Source of the DNA: Betaproteobacteria bacterium
GTDB lineage: Bacteria; Pseudomonadota; Gammaproteobacteria; Burkholderiales; Casimicrobiaceae
Assembly: GCA_029884335.1 (NCBI GenBank)
Contig: JAOUIA010000002.1
Span: 1-34,473 of the forward strand
Length of the DNA stretch: 34,473 bases
Direction of reading: 5' to 3'
Shown here: positions 22,294 to 29,724 of the stretch, one piece after another
How positions within the stretch are numbered: the first letter of the stretch is position 1
How the letters are laid out: each line of letters begins with the position of its first letter
Position numbers and translations under genes: made by a program
The notes under the pieces: model-generated
The model's input: the letters and a program-made list of their open reading frames with translations, nothing else
What the model was told of the DNA's origin: nothing
Database searches by the model: none

Positions 22294-24237
22294 ATGGCTG
22301 GAACGCTCGACACGTTCCCGCGGCTCATGCTCGAGCACGCGCGGGTGCGGCCGGATCACCCCGCGACGCGGGAGAAGGACCTCGGCATCTGGCAGACCTG
22401 GACCTGGCGCCAGGTGGCCGACGAGGTGCGCGCGCTCGCCTGCGGATTGGCCTCGCAGGGTTTCCGGCGCGGCATGCACCTCGCGATCATCGGCGACAAC
22501 CGGCCGCGCCTGTACTGGTCGATGCTCGCCGCGCAGTGCCTCGGCGGCGTTCCCGTGCCCATGTACCAGGATGCGCCCGCGGCCGAGTTCGTGTTCGTGC
22601 TCAACGACGCCGAGATCGACTTCGCGATCGTCGAGGACCAGGAGCAGGTCGACAAGGTACTCGAGGCGAAGCCGCAGGTGCCCACCCTCGCGCACATCTG
22701 CTACGACGACCCCCGCGGCCTGCGCAACTACGAGGGCATCCTCTCCTTCGAGCGCCTGCAGGCGCTCGGCCGCGAGTTCGACCGCGCCAACCCCGGCTTC
22801 TTCGACGCCGAGGTGGCGAAGGGGGGGGCCGACGACGTCTCGGTCATGCTGTACACGTCCGGGACCACCGGCAAGCCGAAGGGCGTGCGCCAGACGCACT
22901 CGGCGTTCATCGCGGCGGCCCGCGGCGGCTGCGAGTTCGACCGGCTCGGCCCGTCCGACAGCGTGCTGTCGTACCTGCCGATGGCATGGGTGGGCGACCA
23001 CCTGTTCTCGATCGCGCAGTGGGTGTACGCGGGCTTCACGATCAACTGCCCCGAGTCCGGCGACACCGTCCTCACCGACCTGCGCGAGATCGGGCCGACC
23101 TATTACTTCGCGCCGCCGCGGATCTTCGAGAACCTGCTGACGCAGGTGATGATCCGCATGGAGGACGCGGCCGCGCCGAAGCGGTGGATATTCCGCCGCT
23201 TCATGGACGTCGCGCGCCGCTGCGGCGCCGAGAAGCTCGACGGCAAGCCGATCGCCGCTTCCGACCGCGCGCTCTACGCGCTCGGCAACCTGCTGGTCTA
23301 CGGCCCGCTGCGCAACGTGCTCGGCATGAGCCGCATCCGGGTGGCGTACACGGCGGGCGCCGCCATCGGTCCCGACCTCTTCCGCTTCTATCGCTCGATC
23401 GGCGTCAACCTGAAGCAGCTCTACGGCTCCACCGAGACCTGCGCGTACTGCTGCCTGCAGCCCGATGGCGGCGTCAAGCTCGACACGGTCGGCATGCCCG
23501 CGCCTGGGGTGGAGGTGAAGATCGGCGAGAGCGGCGAGGTGCTGGTGCGCGGCCCGATGCTGCTCAAGGAGTACTACAAGCGGCCCGACGCGACCGCCGA
23601 GGCCATCGACCGCGACGGCTTCTTCCACACCGGCGACGCGGGCTACTTCGGCGCCGACGGCCACCTGCGGATCATCGACCGCGCGAAGGACGTGGGCGCG
23701 CTGGCGAGCGGGGCGATGTTCGCGCCCAACTTCATCGAGAACAAGCTCAAGTTCTTCCCGCACGTGAAGGAGGCGGTGGCGTTCGGCCACGGCCGCGACA
23801 AGGTCTGCGCGTTCGTCAACATCGACGTCGGCTCGGTGGGCAACTGGGCCGAGCGCCGCGGGCTGCCGTACTCCGGCTACGCCGACCTCGCCGCCAAGCC
23901 CGAGGTCTACGAGCTGATCCGCGAGTGCGTCGAACAGGTCAACGCCGAGCTGGCCTCCGACCCCGCGCTGGCGTCCTCGCAGGTCAGCCGCTTCCTGATC
24001 CTGCACAAGGAGCTCGACCCCGACGACGACGAGCTCACGCGCACGCGCAAGGTGCGGCGCAGCTTCGTCGCCGAGAAGTACGCGGTCCTGGTCGACGCGC
24101 TGTACGGAGGCAAGTCGGTCCAGCACATCGTCACGCAGGTGAAGTTCGAGGACGGGCGCAGCGGCACGGTCGCCGCCGACCTGCGCATCGTCGACACGCC
24201 GACGTTCGGCCCGGACGCGGCCAGGAAGGCGGCGTAG
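22294..24237 (+). CDS. Long-chain acyl-CoA synthetase-like AMP-binding enzyme
   Basis: 647-aa ANL-family ligase that adenylates a carboxylic acid and transfers it to CoA. Motifs are the ATP P-loop YTSGTTGKPKGV (about 187-198), the YLPMAWVGDHLF segment, YGSTET near 377, DGFFHTGD near 442, the RIIDRAKD hinge, and a C-terminal TRTRKVRR lysine region. Length and layout fit long-chain/FACL-type enzymes rather than short acetyl-CoA synthetases. ATG 22294 has a GGAGGAGGAG ribosome site. The upstream frame from 22198 lacks family similarity. It overlaps livG by one base, so substrate import and CoA activation are coexpressed. The acid could be fatty or aromatic. Confidence 0.93.
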   Translation: MAGTLDTFPRLMLEHARVRPDHPATREKDLGIWQTWTWRQVADEVRALACGLASQGFRRGMHLAIIGDNRPRLYWSMLAAQCLGGVPVPMYQDAPAAEFVFVLNDAEIDFAIVEDQEQVDKVLEAKPQVPTLAHICYDDPRGLRNYEGILSFERLQALGREFDRANPGFFDAEVAKGGADDVSVMLYTSGTTGKPKGVRQTHSAFIAAARGGCEFDRLGPSDSVLSYLPMAWVGDHLFSIAQWVYAGFTINCPESGDTVLTDLREIGPTYYFAPPRIFENLLTQVMIRMEDAAAPKRWIFRRFMDVARRCGAEKLDGKPIAASDRALYALGNLLVYGPLRNVLGMSRIRVAYTAGAAIGPDLFRFYRSIGVNLKQLYGSTETCAYCCLQPDGGVKLDTVGMPAPGVEVKIGESGEVLVRGPMLLKEYYKRPDATAEAIDRDGFFHTGDAGYFGADGHLRIIDRAKDVGALASGAMFAPNFIENKLKFFPHVKEAVAFGHGRDKVCAFVNIDVGSVGNWAERRGLPYSGYADLAAKPEVYELIRECVEQVNAELASDPALASSQVSRFLILHKELDPDDDELTRTRKVRRSFVAEKYAVLVDALYGGKSVQHIVTQVKFEDGRSGTVAADLRIVDTPTFGPDAARKAA

Positions 24238-25022
24238 TGGAGCAGCGCCGCATCGGCGAGGTGATCCTGAGGCTCGAGGACATCTCGCTCGCGTTCGGCG
24301 GCGTGAAGGCGCTCTCCGAGGTGAGCTTCGACGTGCGCGAGCACGAGGTCCGCGCCATCATCGGCCCCAACGGCGCCGGCAAGAGCTCGATGCTCAACGT
24401 GATCAACGGCGTCTACCACCCGCAGGTCGGCCGCATCACCTACCGCGGCACGCAGCGGCAGCAGATGGTGCCGCACGAGGCTGCGAGGCAGGGCATCGCG
24501 CGCACGTTCCAGAACATCGCGCTCTTCAAGGGCATGAGCGTGCTGGACAACATCATGACCGGCCGCAACCTGAAGATGAAGGCGACGATCCTCGAGCAGG
24601 CGATCCGCTTCGGGCGCGCCGGCCGCGAGGAGCTCGAGCACCGCCGGAAGGTCGAGGAGATCATCGACTTCCTGCAGATCCAGCACATCCGCCGCACGCC
24701 GGTGGGCAAGCTGCCCTACGGCCTGCAGAAGCGCGTCGAGCTCGCCCGCGCGCTCGCCGCCGAGCCCGACCTGCTGCTGCTCGACGAGCCGATGGCGGGG
24801 ATGAACGTCGAGGAGAAGCAGGATATGTGCCGCTTCGTGCTCGACGTCAACGAGCAGTACGGCACGACGATCGTGCTGATCGAGCACGACATGGGCGTGG
24901 TGATGGACATCTCCGACCGCGTGGTCGTGCTCGACTACGGCCGCAAGATCGGCGACGGGACGCCCGACGATGTGCGGGCGAACAAGGCGGTGATCGACGC
25001 CTACCTGGGCGTGGCGCACTGA
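24237..25022 (+). CDS. livG: ABC transporter ATPase, LivG type
   Basis: 261-aa cytoplasmic ATPase of a branched-chain amino acid type (HAAT) importer. It has Walker A GPNGAGKSS, a Q-loop in RTFQNIALF, the signature LPYGLQKRVELARAL (a degenerate form, L-P-Y-G for L-S-G-G, as is common in LivG), Walker B LLLLDEPMAGMN, and the switch His IEHDM. The LivG-specific C-terminal DAYLG is present. GTG 24237 shares its G with the stop codon of the ligase gene, and AGGAAGG lies upstream. In this locus type the transporter often carries aromatic or fatty acids instead of amino acids. Confidence 0.93.
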   Translation: MEQRRIGEVILRLEDISLAFGGVKALSEVSFDVREHEVRAIIGPNGAGKSSMLNVINGVYHPQVGRITYRGTQRQQMVPHEAARQGIARTFQNIALFKGMSVLDNIMTGRNLKMKATILEQAIRFGRAGREELEHRRKVEEIIDFLQIQHIRRTPVGKLPYGLQKRVELARALAAEPDLLLLDEPMAGMNVEEKQDMCRFVLDVNEQYGTTIVLIEHDMGVVMDISDRVVVLDYGRKIGDGTPDDVRANKAVIDAYLGVAH

Positions 25023-25035
25023 CGGGCGGCGAGCG

Positions 25036-25932
25036 ATGGCGTTCTTCTTCGAAGTGCTGATCGGCGGCCTGCTCTCGGGCGTGATGTACTCGCTCGTCGC
25101 GCTGGGGTTCGTGCTGATCTACAAGGCGTCGGGCGTGTTCAACTTCGCGCAGGGCGCGATGGTGTTCTTCGCGGCCATGGCGTTCGTCGTGCTTCTGCAG
25201 GACCATGGCGTCAACTTCTGGATCGCCTTCGCCTTGGCGCTCGGCATGATGATCCTGCTCGGCCTGGCGACGGAGAAGTTCGTCCTGCGCCCGCTCGTCA
25301 ACCAGCCGCAGATCACGCTGTTCATGGCGACGATCGGGCTCACGTTCTTCATCGAGGGGCTGGCGCAGCTGCTGGGCGGCGCCAACGTGCGCGGGCTGGA
25401 CATCGGGATCCAGGACGAGCCCATCGCGGCGATCGCCAACGCGACGGGGATCAACGTCTCGCGCTTCGACCTGGCCGCCGCCGGCGTCGCGGCCGTGCTC
25501 GTGACCTCGCTGGCGCTGTTCTTCAGCCGCACGCGCATCGGCCGGGCGTTGCGCGCGGTGGCCGACGACCACCAGGCCGCGCTCGCGGTCGGGATCCCGC
25601 TGCACCAGATCTGGGGCATCGTCTGGGCGGTTGCCGGGTTCGTGGCGCTCGTCGCCGGGATGCTCTGGGGCGCGCGCAACGGCGTGCAGTTCGCGCTGAC
25701 GTTCGTCGCCCTGAAGGCGCTGCCGGTGCTGATCCTGGGCGGCTTCGAGTCGATCCCCGGCGCGATCCTCGGCGGGCTCATCATCGGCGCCGCGGAGAAG
25801 CTCGCCGAGGTGTACCTCGGGCCGTTCGTCGGCGGCGGCATCGAGGGATGGTTCCCCTACGTGCTCGCGCTGCTGTTCCTGCTGGTGCGGCCGGAAGGGC
25901 TGTTCGGCGAGAAGCACATCGACCGGGTGTAG
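25036..25932 (+). CDS. livH: ABC transporter permease, LivH type
   Basis: 298-aa inner-membrane permease with about eight hydrophobic segments. Typical LivH features are the N-terminal GLLSGVMYSLVALGFVLIYKASGVFNFAQGAMV, the EAA-like cytoplasmic loop RTRIGRALRAVADDHQAALAVGI, and the C-terminal LGGFESIPGAILGGLIIGAAEKL and RPEGLFGEKHIDRV. It forms the channel with LivM. ATG 25036 lies 13 bp after livG; the ribosome site is weak (GGCGGCGAG), which fits coupled translation. Confidence 0.93.
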   Translation: MAFFFEVLIGGLLSGVMYSLVALGFVLIYKASGVFNFAQGAMVFFAAMAFVVLLQDHGVNFWIAFALALGMMILLGLATEKFVLRPLVNQPQITLFMATIGLTFFIEGLAQLLGGANVRGLDIGIQDEPIAAIANATGINVSRFDLAAAGVAAVLVTSLALFFSRTRIGRALRAVADDHQAALAVGIPLHQIWGIVWAVAGFVALVAGMLWGARNGVQFALTFVALKALPVLILGGFESIPGAILGGLIIGAAEKLAEVYLGPFVGGGIEGWFPYVLALLFLLVRPEGLFGEKHIDRV

Positions 25933-25941
25933 CGGGAAGCC

Positions 25942-27018
25942 ATGCTCTACAGAGAAGCCGGCCAGTTCAAGTCCTCCTACGCGGCGGACCAGCAGATCTT
26001 CCCGATCCGCCAGGACCGCATCGCCGTGGGCGCCGTCCTGGTCTTCGCCTTCATCGTCGTGCCGCTGACCGCCGACCAGTACTGGCTGTCGGCGATCCTG
26101 GTGCCGTTCCTGATCTTCTCGCTCGCCGCCATCGGGCTCAACCTGCTGACCGGCTACGCGGGTCAGCTCTCGCTCGGCACGGCGGCGTTCATGGCGGTGG
26201 GCGCATTCGCCGCGTACAACTTCCTGCTGCGCGTGCCCGGCATGCCGGTGCTCGTCGCGTTCGTCCTCGCGGGCGCCTGCGCCGCGCTGGTGGGCATCCT
26301 GTTCGGGCTGCCCAGCCTGCGCATCAAGGGCTTCTACCTCGCGGTGGCCACGCTCGCGGCGCAGTTCTTCATCGTCTGGGCGCTGACCAAGTTCGGCTGG
26401 TTCTCGAACTACTCGTCCTCCGGCGTGATCAACGCGCAGAAGATCGAGATCCTCGGCTACCGCTTCGACTCGCCGCTGTCGAAGTACCTGCTGACGCTCT
26501 CGATCGTGGCGGTGCTGGCACTTGCCGCCAAGAACATGGTCCGCGGCACCGTCGGGCGGTCGTGGATGGCGGTGCGCGACATGGACGTCGCGGCCGAGGT
26601 GATCGGCTTCCCGATGCTGCGCACCAAGCTCTCCGCGTTCGCGGTCAGCTCGTTCTACTGCGGGGTCGCCGGTGCGCTCTACGCGTTCTGCTACCTGGGC
26701 ACGGTCGAGCCGGAGGGCTTCAACCTCGACCTCTCGTTCCGCATCCTGTTCATGATCATCCTGGGCGGCGTGGGCAGCATCCTCGGCTCGTTCCTCGGCG
26801 CGGCGTTCATCGTCCTGTTCCCCATCTTCCTCAACAGCGTAGCGGGCCCGCTCGAGCACGCGATCGGCGTGAAGCTGCCCGCAGGCCTCATGTCGAACCT
26901 CGAGCTCATGATCTTCGGCGCGCTGATCATCCTCTTCCTCATCGTCGAGCCGCACGGCCTCGCGCGGCTGTGGCAGATCGGGAAGGAGAAGCTGCGCCTG
27001 TGGCCCTTCCCCCATTGA
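25942..27018 (+). CDS. livM: ABC transporter permease, LivM type
   Basis: 358-aa inner-membrane permease with about ten hydrophobic segments, partner of LivH. Diagnostic stretches are AAIGLNLLTGYAGQLSLGTAAFMAVGAF, RIKGFYLAVATLAAQFFIVW, the cytoplasmic loop GRSWMAVRDMDVAAEVIGFPMLRTKLSAFAVSSFYCGVAGALYAF, and LGGVGSILGSFLGAAFIVLFP. A 30-residue hydrophilic N-terminal extension precedes the first helix. It is typical of the LivM group found with CoA ligase loci. ATG 25942 is 9 bp after livH and has GGGAAG upstream. Confidence 0.93.
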   Translation: MLYREAGQFKSSYAADQQIFPIRQDRIAVGAVLVFAFIVVPLTADQYWLSAILVPFLIFSLAAIGLNLLTGYAGQLSLGTAAFMAVGAFAAYNFLLRVPGMPVLVAFVLAGACAALVGILFGLPSLRIKGFYLAVATLAAQFFIVWALTKFGWFSNYSSSGVINAQKIEILGYRFDSPLSKYLLTLSIVAVLALAAKNMVRGTVGRSWMAVRDMDVAAEVIGFPMLRTKLSAFAVSSFYCGVAGALYAFCYLGTVEPEGFNLDLSFRILFMIILGGVGSILGSFLGAAFIVLFPIFLNSVAGPLEHAIGVKLPAGLMSNLELMIFGALIILFLIVEPHGLARLWQIGKEKLRLWPFPH

Positions 27019-27051
27019 TGCGGCGCAACACCCACCTTTGGCGCAACGCGG

Positions 27052-27080
27052 TTGACGCACGCTCGCGGTCCAACCATCCT
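27052..27080 (+). promoter_or_regulatory. Weak candidate promoter before livK
   Basis: TTGACG at 27052-27057 is followed 17 bp later by CATCCT at 27075-27080. The -35 is good and the -10 poor (three of six). It would give livK its own transcript, which makes sense because binding proteins are needed in excess. Evidence is weak. Confidence 0.25.
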
Positions 27081-27121
27081 TGCATGCAGTTCGTACCGGC
27101 AGCAGATCCCCAGGAGGAGAC

Positions 27122-28441
27122 ATGATGAGGGCATTGAAATCGGCGCTCGCAGGCGTGGCCATGCTCGGCTTCGCCGCGTCGGCGCAGGCGCAGAACGAGC
27201 AGTTCATTCCGATGGCCGGCTACTGGGTCGGACCCTACGCCGCGGGTGGCTCCGGCATCTACGGCGGGTTCATCGACTACCTCGACATGGTGAACGCGCG
27301 CGACGGCGGCGTGGGCGGCGTCAAGCTCACCTACGAGAAGTGCGAGACCGAGTACAACAACGCGCGCGGCGTCGAGTGCTACGAGCGGCTCAAGAAAAAG
27401 GGGCCGACGGGGGCCTCCGTGTTCCACCCGCTGTCGACGGGCATCACCTATTCGCTCATCGACAAGGCGACCGCCGACAAGATCCCGATCATATCGATGG
27501 GCTATGGCCGCACCGACGCCTCCGACGGCCGCTACTTCCCGTACATCTTCCCGCTGGTGACGAACTACTGGTCGCAGAACACGGCCAAGATCAAGTTCAT
27601 CGGCCAGAGGGAAGGCGGGATGGACAAGCTCAAGGGCAAGAAGATCGTGAACATCTATCACGACTCGGCCTACGGCAAGGAGACGATCCCCGTGCTCGAC
27701 GCGCAGGCGAAGAAGTATGGCTTCGCGGTCACGCACATCGCGGTCCCGCACCCCGGCAACGAGCAGGGGTCGCAGTGGCTGCAGATCCGCCAGATCCGGC
27801 CCGACTGGGTGATCCTGCGCGGCTGGGGCGTGATGAACCCGACGGCGCTCAAGGCCGCGGCGAAGGTGGGCTTCCCGCGCGACAAGATGATCGGCGTGTG
27901 GTGGTCGGGCGCGGAGGAGGACACCATTCCCGCGGGCGATGCCGCCAAGGGGTACATAGCGGCCGGCTTCAACGTCGCGGGCGAGAACTATCCCGTCGTG
28001 CAGGACATCAAGAAGCACGTCTACGCCAAGGGCAAGGGCGAGATGGAGGACAAGTCGCGCATCGGCTCCATCTACTACAACCGCGGCGTCGTGCACGGCA
28101 TCATCACCGTCGAGGCGATCCGCAAGGCGCAGGAGAAGTACGGCAAGAAGCCGCTGACGCCCGAGCAGGTCCGCTGGGGCATCGAGAACCTCAACATCGA
28201 CGAGGCGCGGCTCAAGGCGCTGGGCGCGACCGGCTTCATGCAGGCGCTCAAGGTCTCCTGCCTCGACCACGAGGGCGGCGGCGCGGTCAAGTTCCAGCAG
28301 TGGGACGGCACGAAGTGGAAGGTCATCACCGACTGGATCCAGCCGGACCGCGAGCTGGTGCGGCCGATGATCGAGCAATCGGCAGCCGCCTACGGCAAGG
28401 AGAAGAACATCGCGCCGCGCGACTGCAGCAAGGAGAGCTGA
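27122..28441 (+). CDS. livK: ABC transporter substrate-binding protein, LivK type
   Basis: 439-aa periplasmic binding protein of the type I (Leu/Ile/Val) fold. The signal peptide is MMRALKSALAGVAMLGFAASAQAQ. Then come the ligand-site region MAGYWVGPYAAGGSGIYGGFIDYLDMVNARDGGVGG, the cystine-containing KCETEYNNARGVECYE, and the YYNRGVVHGIITVEAI and C-terminal CLDHEGGGAVKFQQWDG segments. It is longer than LivK/LivJ of E. coli (about 370 aa) and belongs to the family found beside PaaK-like ligases. Start: ATG 27122 (or 27125) with AGGAGGAG upstream. It is the last gene before the hairpin array that separates it from livF. Confidence 0.92.
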   Translation: MMRALKSALAGVAMLGFAASAQAQNEQFIPMAGYWVGPYAAGGSGIYGGFIDYLDMVNARDGGVGGVKLTYEKCETEYNNARGVECYERLKKKGPTGASVFHPLSTGITYSLIDKATADKIPIISMGYGRTDASDGRYFPYIFPLVTNYWSQNTAKIKFIGQREGGMDKLKGKKIVNIYHDSAYGKETIPVLDAQAKKYGFAVTHIAVPHPGNEQGSQWLQIRQIRPDWVILRGWGVMNPTALKAAAKVGFPRDKMIGVWWSGAEEDTIPAGDAAKGYIAAGFNVAGENYPVVQDIKKHVYAKGKGEMEDKSRIGSIYYNRGVVHGIITVEAIRKAQEKYGKKPLTPEQVRWGIENLNIDEARLKALGATGFMQALKVSCLDHEGGGAVKFQQWDGTKWKVITDWIQPDRELVRPMIEQSAAAYGKEKNIAPRDCSKES

Positions 28442-28446
28442 TTCCC

Positions 28447-28697
28447 CTCACCCCCGGCCCCTCTCCCGGCTGACGCCGGGCGAGGGGAGAAGGAAGCCTC
28501 ACCCCCGGCCCCTCTCCCGGCTGACGCCGGGCGAGGGGAGAAGGAAGCCTCACCCCCGGCCCCTCTCCCGGCTGACGCCGGGCGAGGGGAGAAGGAAGCC
28601 TCACCCCCGACCCTTCTCCCGCCTGTCGGCGGGCGAGGGGAGAAGGAAGCCTCACCCCCGACCCTTCTCCCGCCTGTCGGCGGGCGAGGGGAACGAC
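28447..28697. repeat. Five tandem 51-bp hairpin units between livK and livF
   Basis: A unit starting CTCACCCCCG recurs at exactly 51-bp spacing five times. Each contains a stem CCCCTC-T-CCCGGC, a 4-nt loop, and GCCGGG-C-GAGGGG. Units 1-3 have loop TGAC. Units 4-5 change the stem to CCCGCC/GGCGGG with loop TGTC, a compensated pair change, and CCCTTC for CCCCTC, a tolerated G-T pair. The last unit runs into unrelated sequence after GGCGAGGGGAA. The array begins 6 bp after the livK stop. Confidence 0.92.
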
Positions 28698-28708
28698 GCG
28701 AGAACCCT

Positions 28709-28792
28709 CCCTCTCCCGCTTGCGGGAGAGGGTTGGGGTGAGGGCGCATCCCTCACCCCAGCCCTCTACCCCGGTGCCGCCGGGGCAGAGGG
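28709..28792. repeat. Three further hairpins of the livK-livF array
   Basis: 28709-28732 is CCCTCTCCCGC-TT-GCGGGAGAGGG, 11 bp perfect. 28735-28759 is GGGGTGAGGG-CGCAT-CCCTCACCCC, 10 bp perfect. 28762-28792 is CCCTCT-A-CCCCGG-TGCCG-CCGGGG-C-AGAGGG. They differ in sequence from the 51-bp units but keep the CT-rich/AG-rich style. The 443-bp livK-livF gap is thus almost entirely structured; I see no gene in it. Confidence 0.85.
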
Positions 28793-28803
28793 GGACGAAG
28801 CGC

Positions 28804-28883
28804 GAAAGTAGGGTCAGACTCGACTTTCGCGCGGCAGCAGTCCGCGCGCACCAACCCAGAAAGTCGAGTCTGACCCTACTTTC
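28804..28883. repeat. 80-bp element with perfect 25-bp inverted repeats abutting livF
   Basis: Arms at 28804-28828 and 28859-28883 are exact reverse complements over 25 bp (left arm begins GAAAGTAGGGTCAGACTCG), with a 30-nt spacer. The right arm ends one base before the livF ATG, so there is no purine-rich ribosome site in front of livF. It has the look of a small dispersed palindromic repeat or MITE. Confidence 0.85.
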
Positions 28884-28884
28884 C

Positions 28885-29724
28885 ATGTCAGCCATCGCCA
28901 CGACCTCCGCCGCCCCCGCGACCGCGCCGTACCTCTCGGTCAACAACATCGAGGTCATCTACGACCACGTGATCCTCGTGCTGAAGGGCGTGTCGCTCGA
29001 GGTGCCCGAGGGCGGCATCGTCGCGCTGCTCGGCGCGAACGGCGCCGGCAAGTCGACCACGCTGAAGGCGATCTCGAACCTGCTCGCCGCCGAGCGCGGC
29101 GACGTCACCAAGGGCACGATCGAGTTCAAGGGCCGGCGCGTCGACAAGCTCACGACCAACGAGCTGGTGCGCATGGGCGTGTGCCAGGTGATGGAGGGGC
29201 GCCACTGCTTCCAGCACCTGACCGTCGAGGAAAACCTGCTGACCGGCGCGTTCACGCGCAAGACCTCGCGCGCCGACCTCAAGGCCGACCTCGAGCGCGT
29301 CTACCACTACTTCCCGCGCCTCAAGCAGCGCCGCGCGAGCCAGTCCGGCTACACCTCCGGCGGCGAGCAGCAGATGACCGCGCTGGGCCGCGCGCTGATG
29401 GCGAAGCCGTCGATGATCCTGCTCGACGAGCCGTCGATGGGCCTCGCGCCGCAGATCGTCGAGGAGATCTTCGGCATCGTGCAGGACCTGAACTCGAAGG
29501 AGAAGGTCTCGTTCCTGCTCGCCGAGCAGAACACGATGATCGCGCTGCGCTACGCGAACTACGGCTACATCCTGGAGAACGGGCGCGTCGTGATGGACGG
29601 CGCGGCGCAGGACCTCGCCAGCAACGAGGACGTCAAGGAGTTCTACCTCGGGCTGTCGACGGCCGGGCGCAAGAGCTTCCGCGACTCGAAGCACTACCGG
29701 CGGCGCAAGCGCTGGCTGGCGTGA
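28885..29724 (+). CDS. livF: ABC transporter ATPase, LivF type
   Basis: 279-aa cytoplasmic ATPase that pairs with LivG to drive the HAAT importer. It has Walker A GANGAGKSTT, Q-loop CQVMEGRHCFQHLTVEENL (LivF-like), signature TSGGEQQMTALGRAL, Walker B MILLDEPSMGLAP and the LAEQN switch region of LivF, where Gln follows Glu instead of His. The C-terminal tail (STAGRKSFRDSKHYRRRKRWLA) is longer and more basic than in E. coli LivF and is usual in the ligase-linked group. ATG 28885 is set by the family N-terminus. The frame stays open upstream through the repeats to about 28720, so translation could also enter from there. Confidence 0.92.
   Translation: MSAIATTSAAPATAPYLSVNNIEVIYDHVILVLKGVSLEVPEGGIVALLGANGAGKSTTLKAISNLLAAERGDVTKGTIEFKGRRVDKLTTNELVRMGVCQVMEGRHCFQHLTVEENLLTGAFTRKTSRADLKADLERVYHYFPRLKQRRASQSGYTSGGEQQMTALGRALMAKPSMILLDEPSMGLAPQIVEEIFGIVQDLNSKEKVSFLLAEQNTMIALRYANYGYILENGRVVMDGAAQDLASNEDVKEFYLGLSTAGRKSFRDSKHYRRRKRWLA

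Noticed and set aside
24847-27207. 786-codon minus-strand open frame across livG-livH-livM
   Set aside because: It is Glu/Asp/Arg/His-rich, the typical antisense composition of membrane permease genes in GC-rich DNA, and has no ribosome site.
28447-28697. Possible CRISPR array
   Set aside because: The repeats are contiguous 51-bp tandem units with no variable spacers, each is a hairpin, and there are no cas genes.
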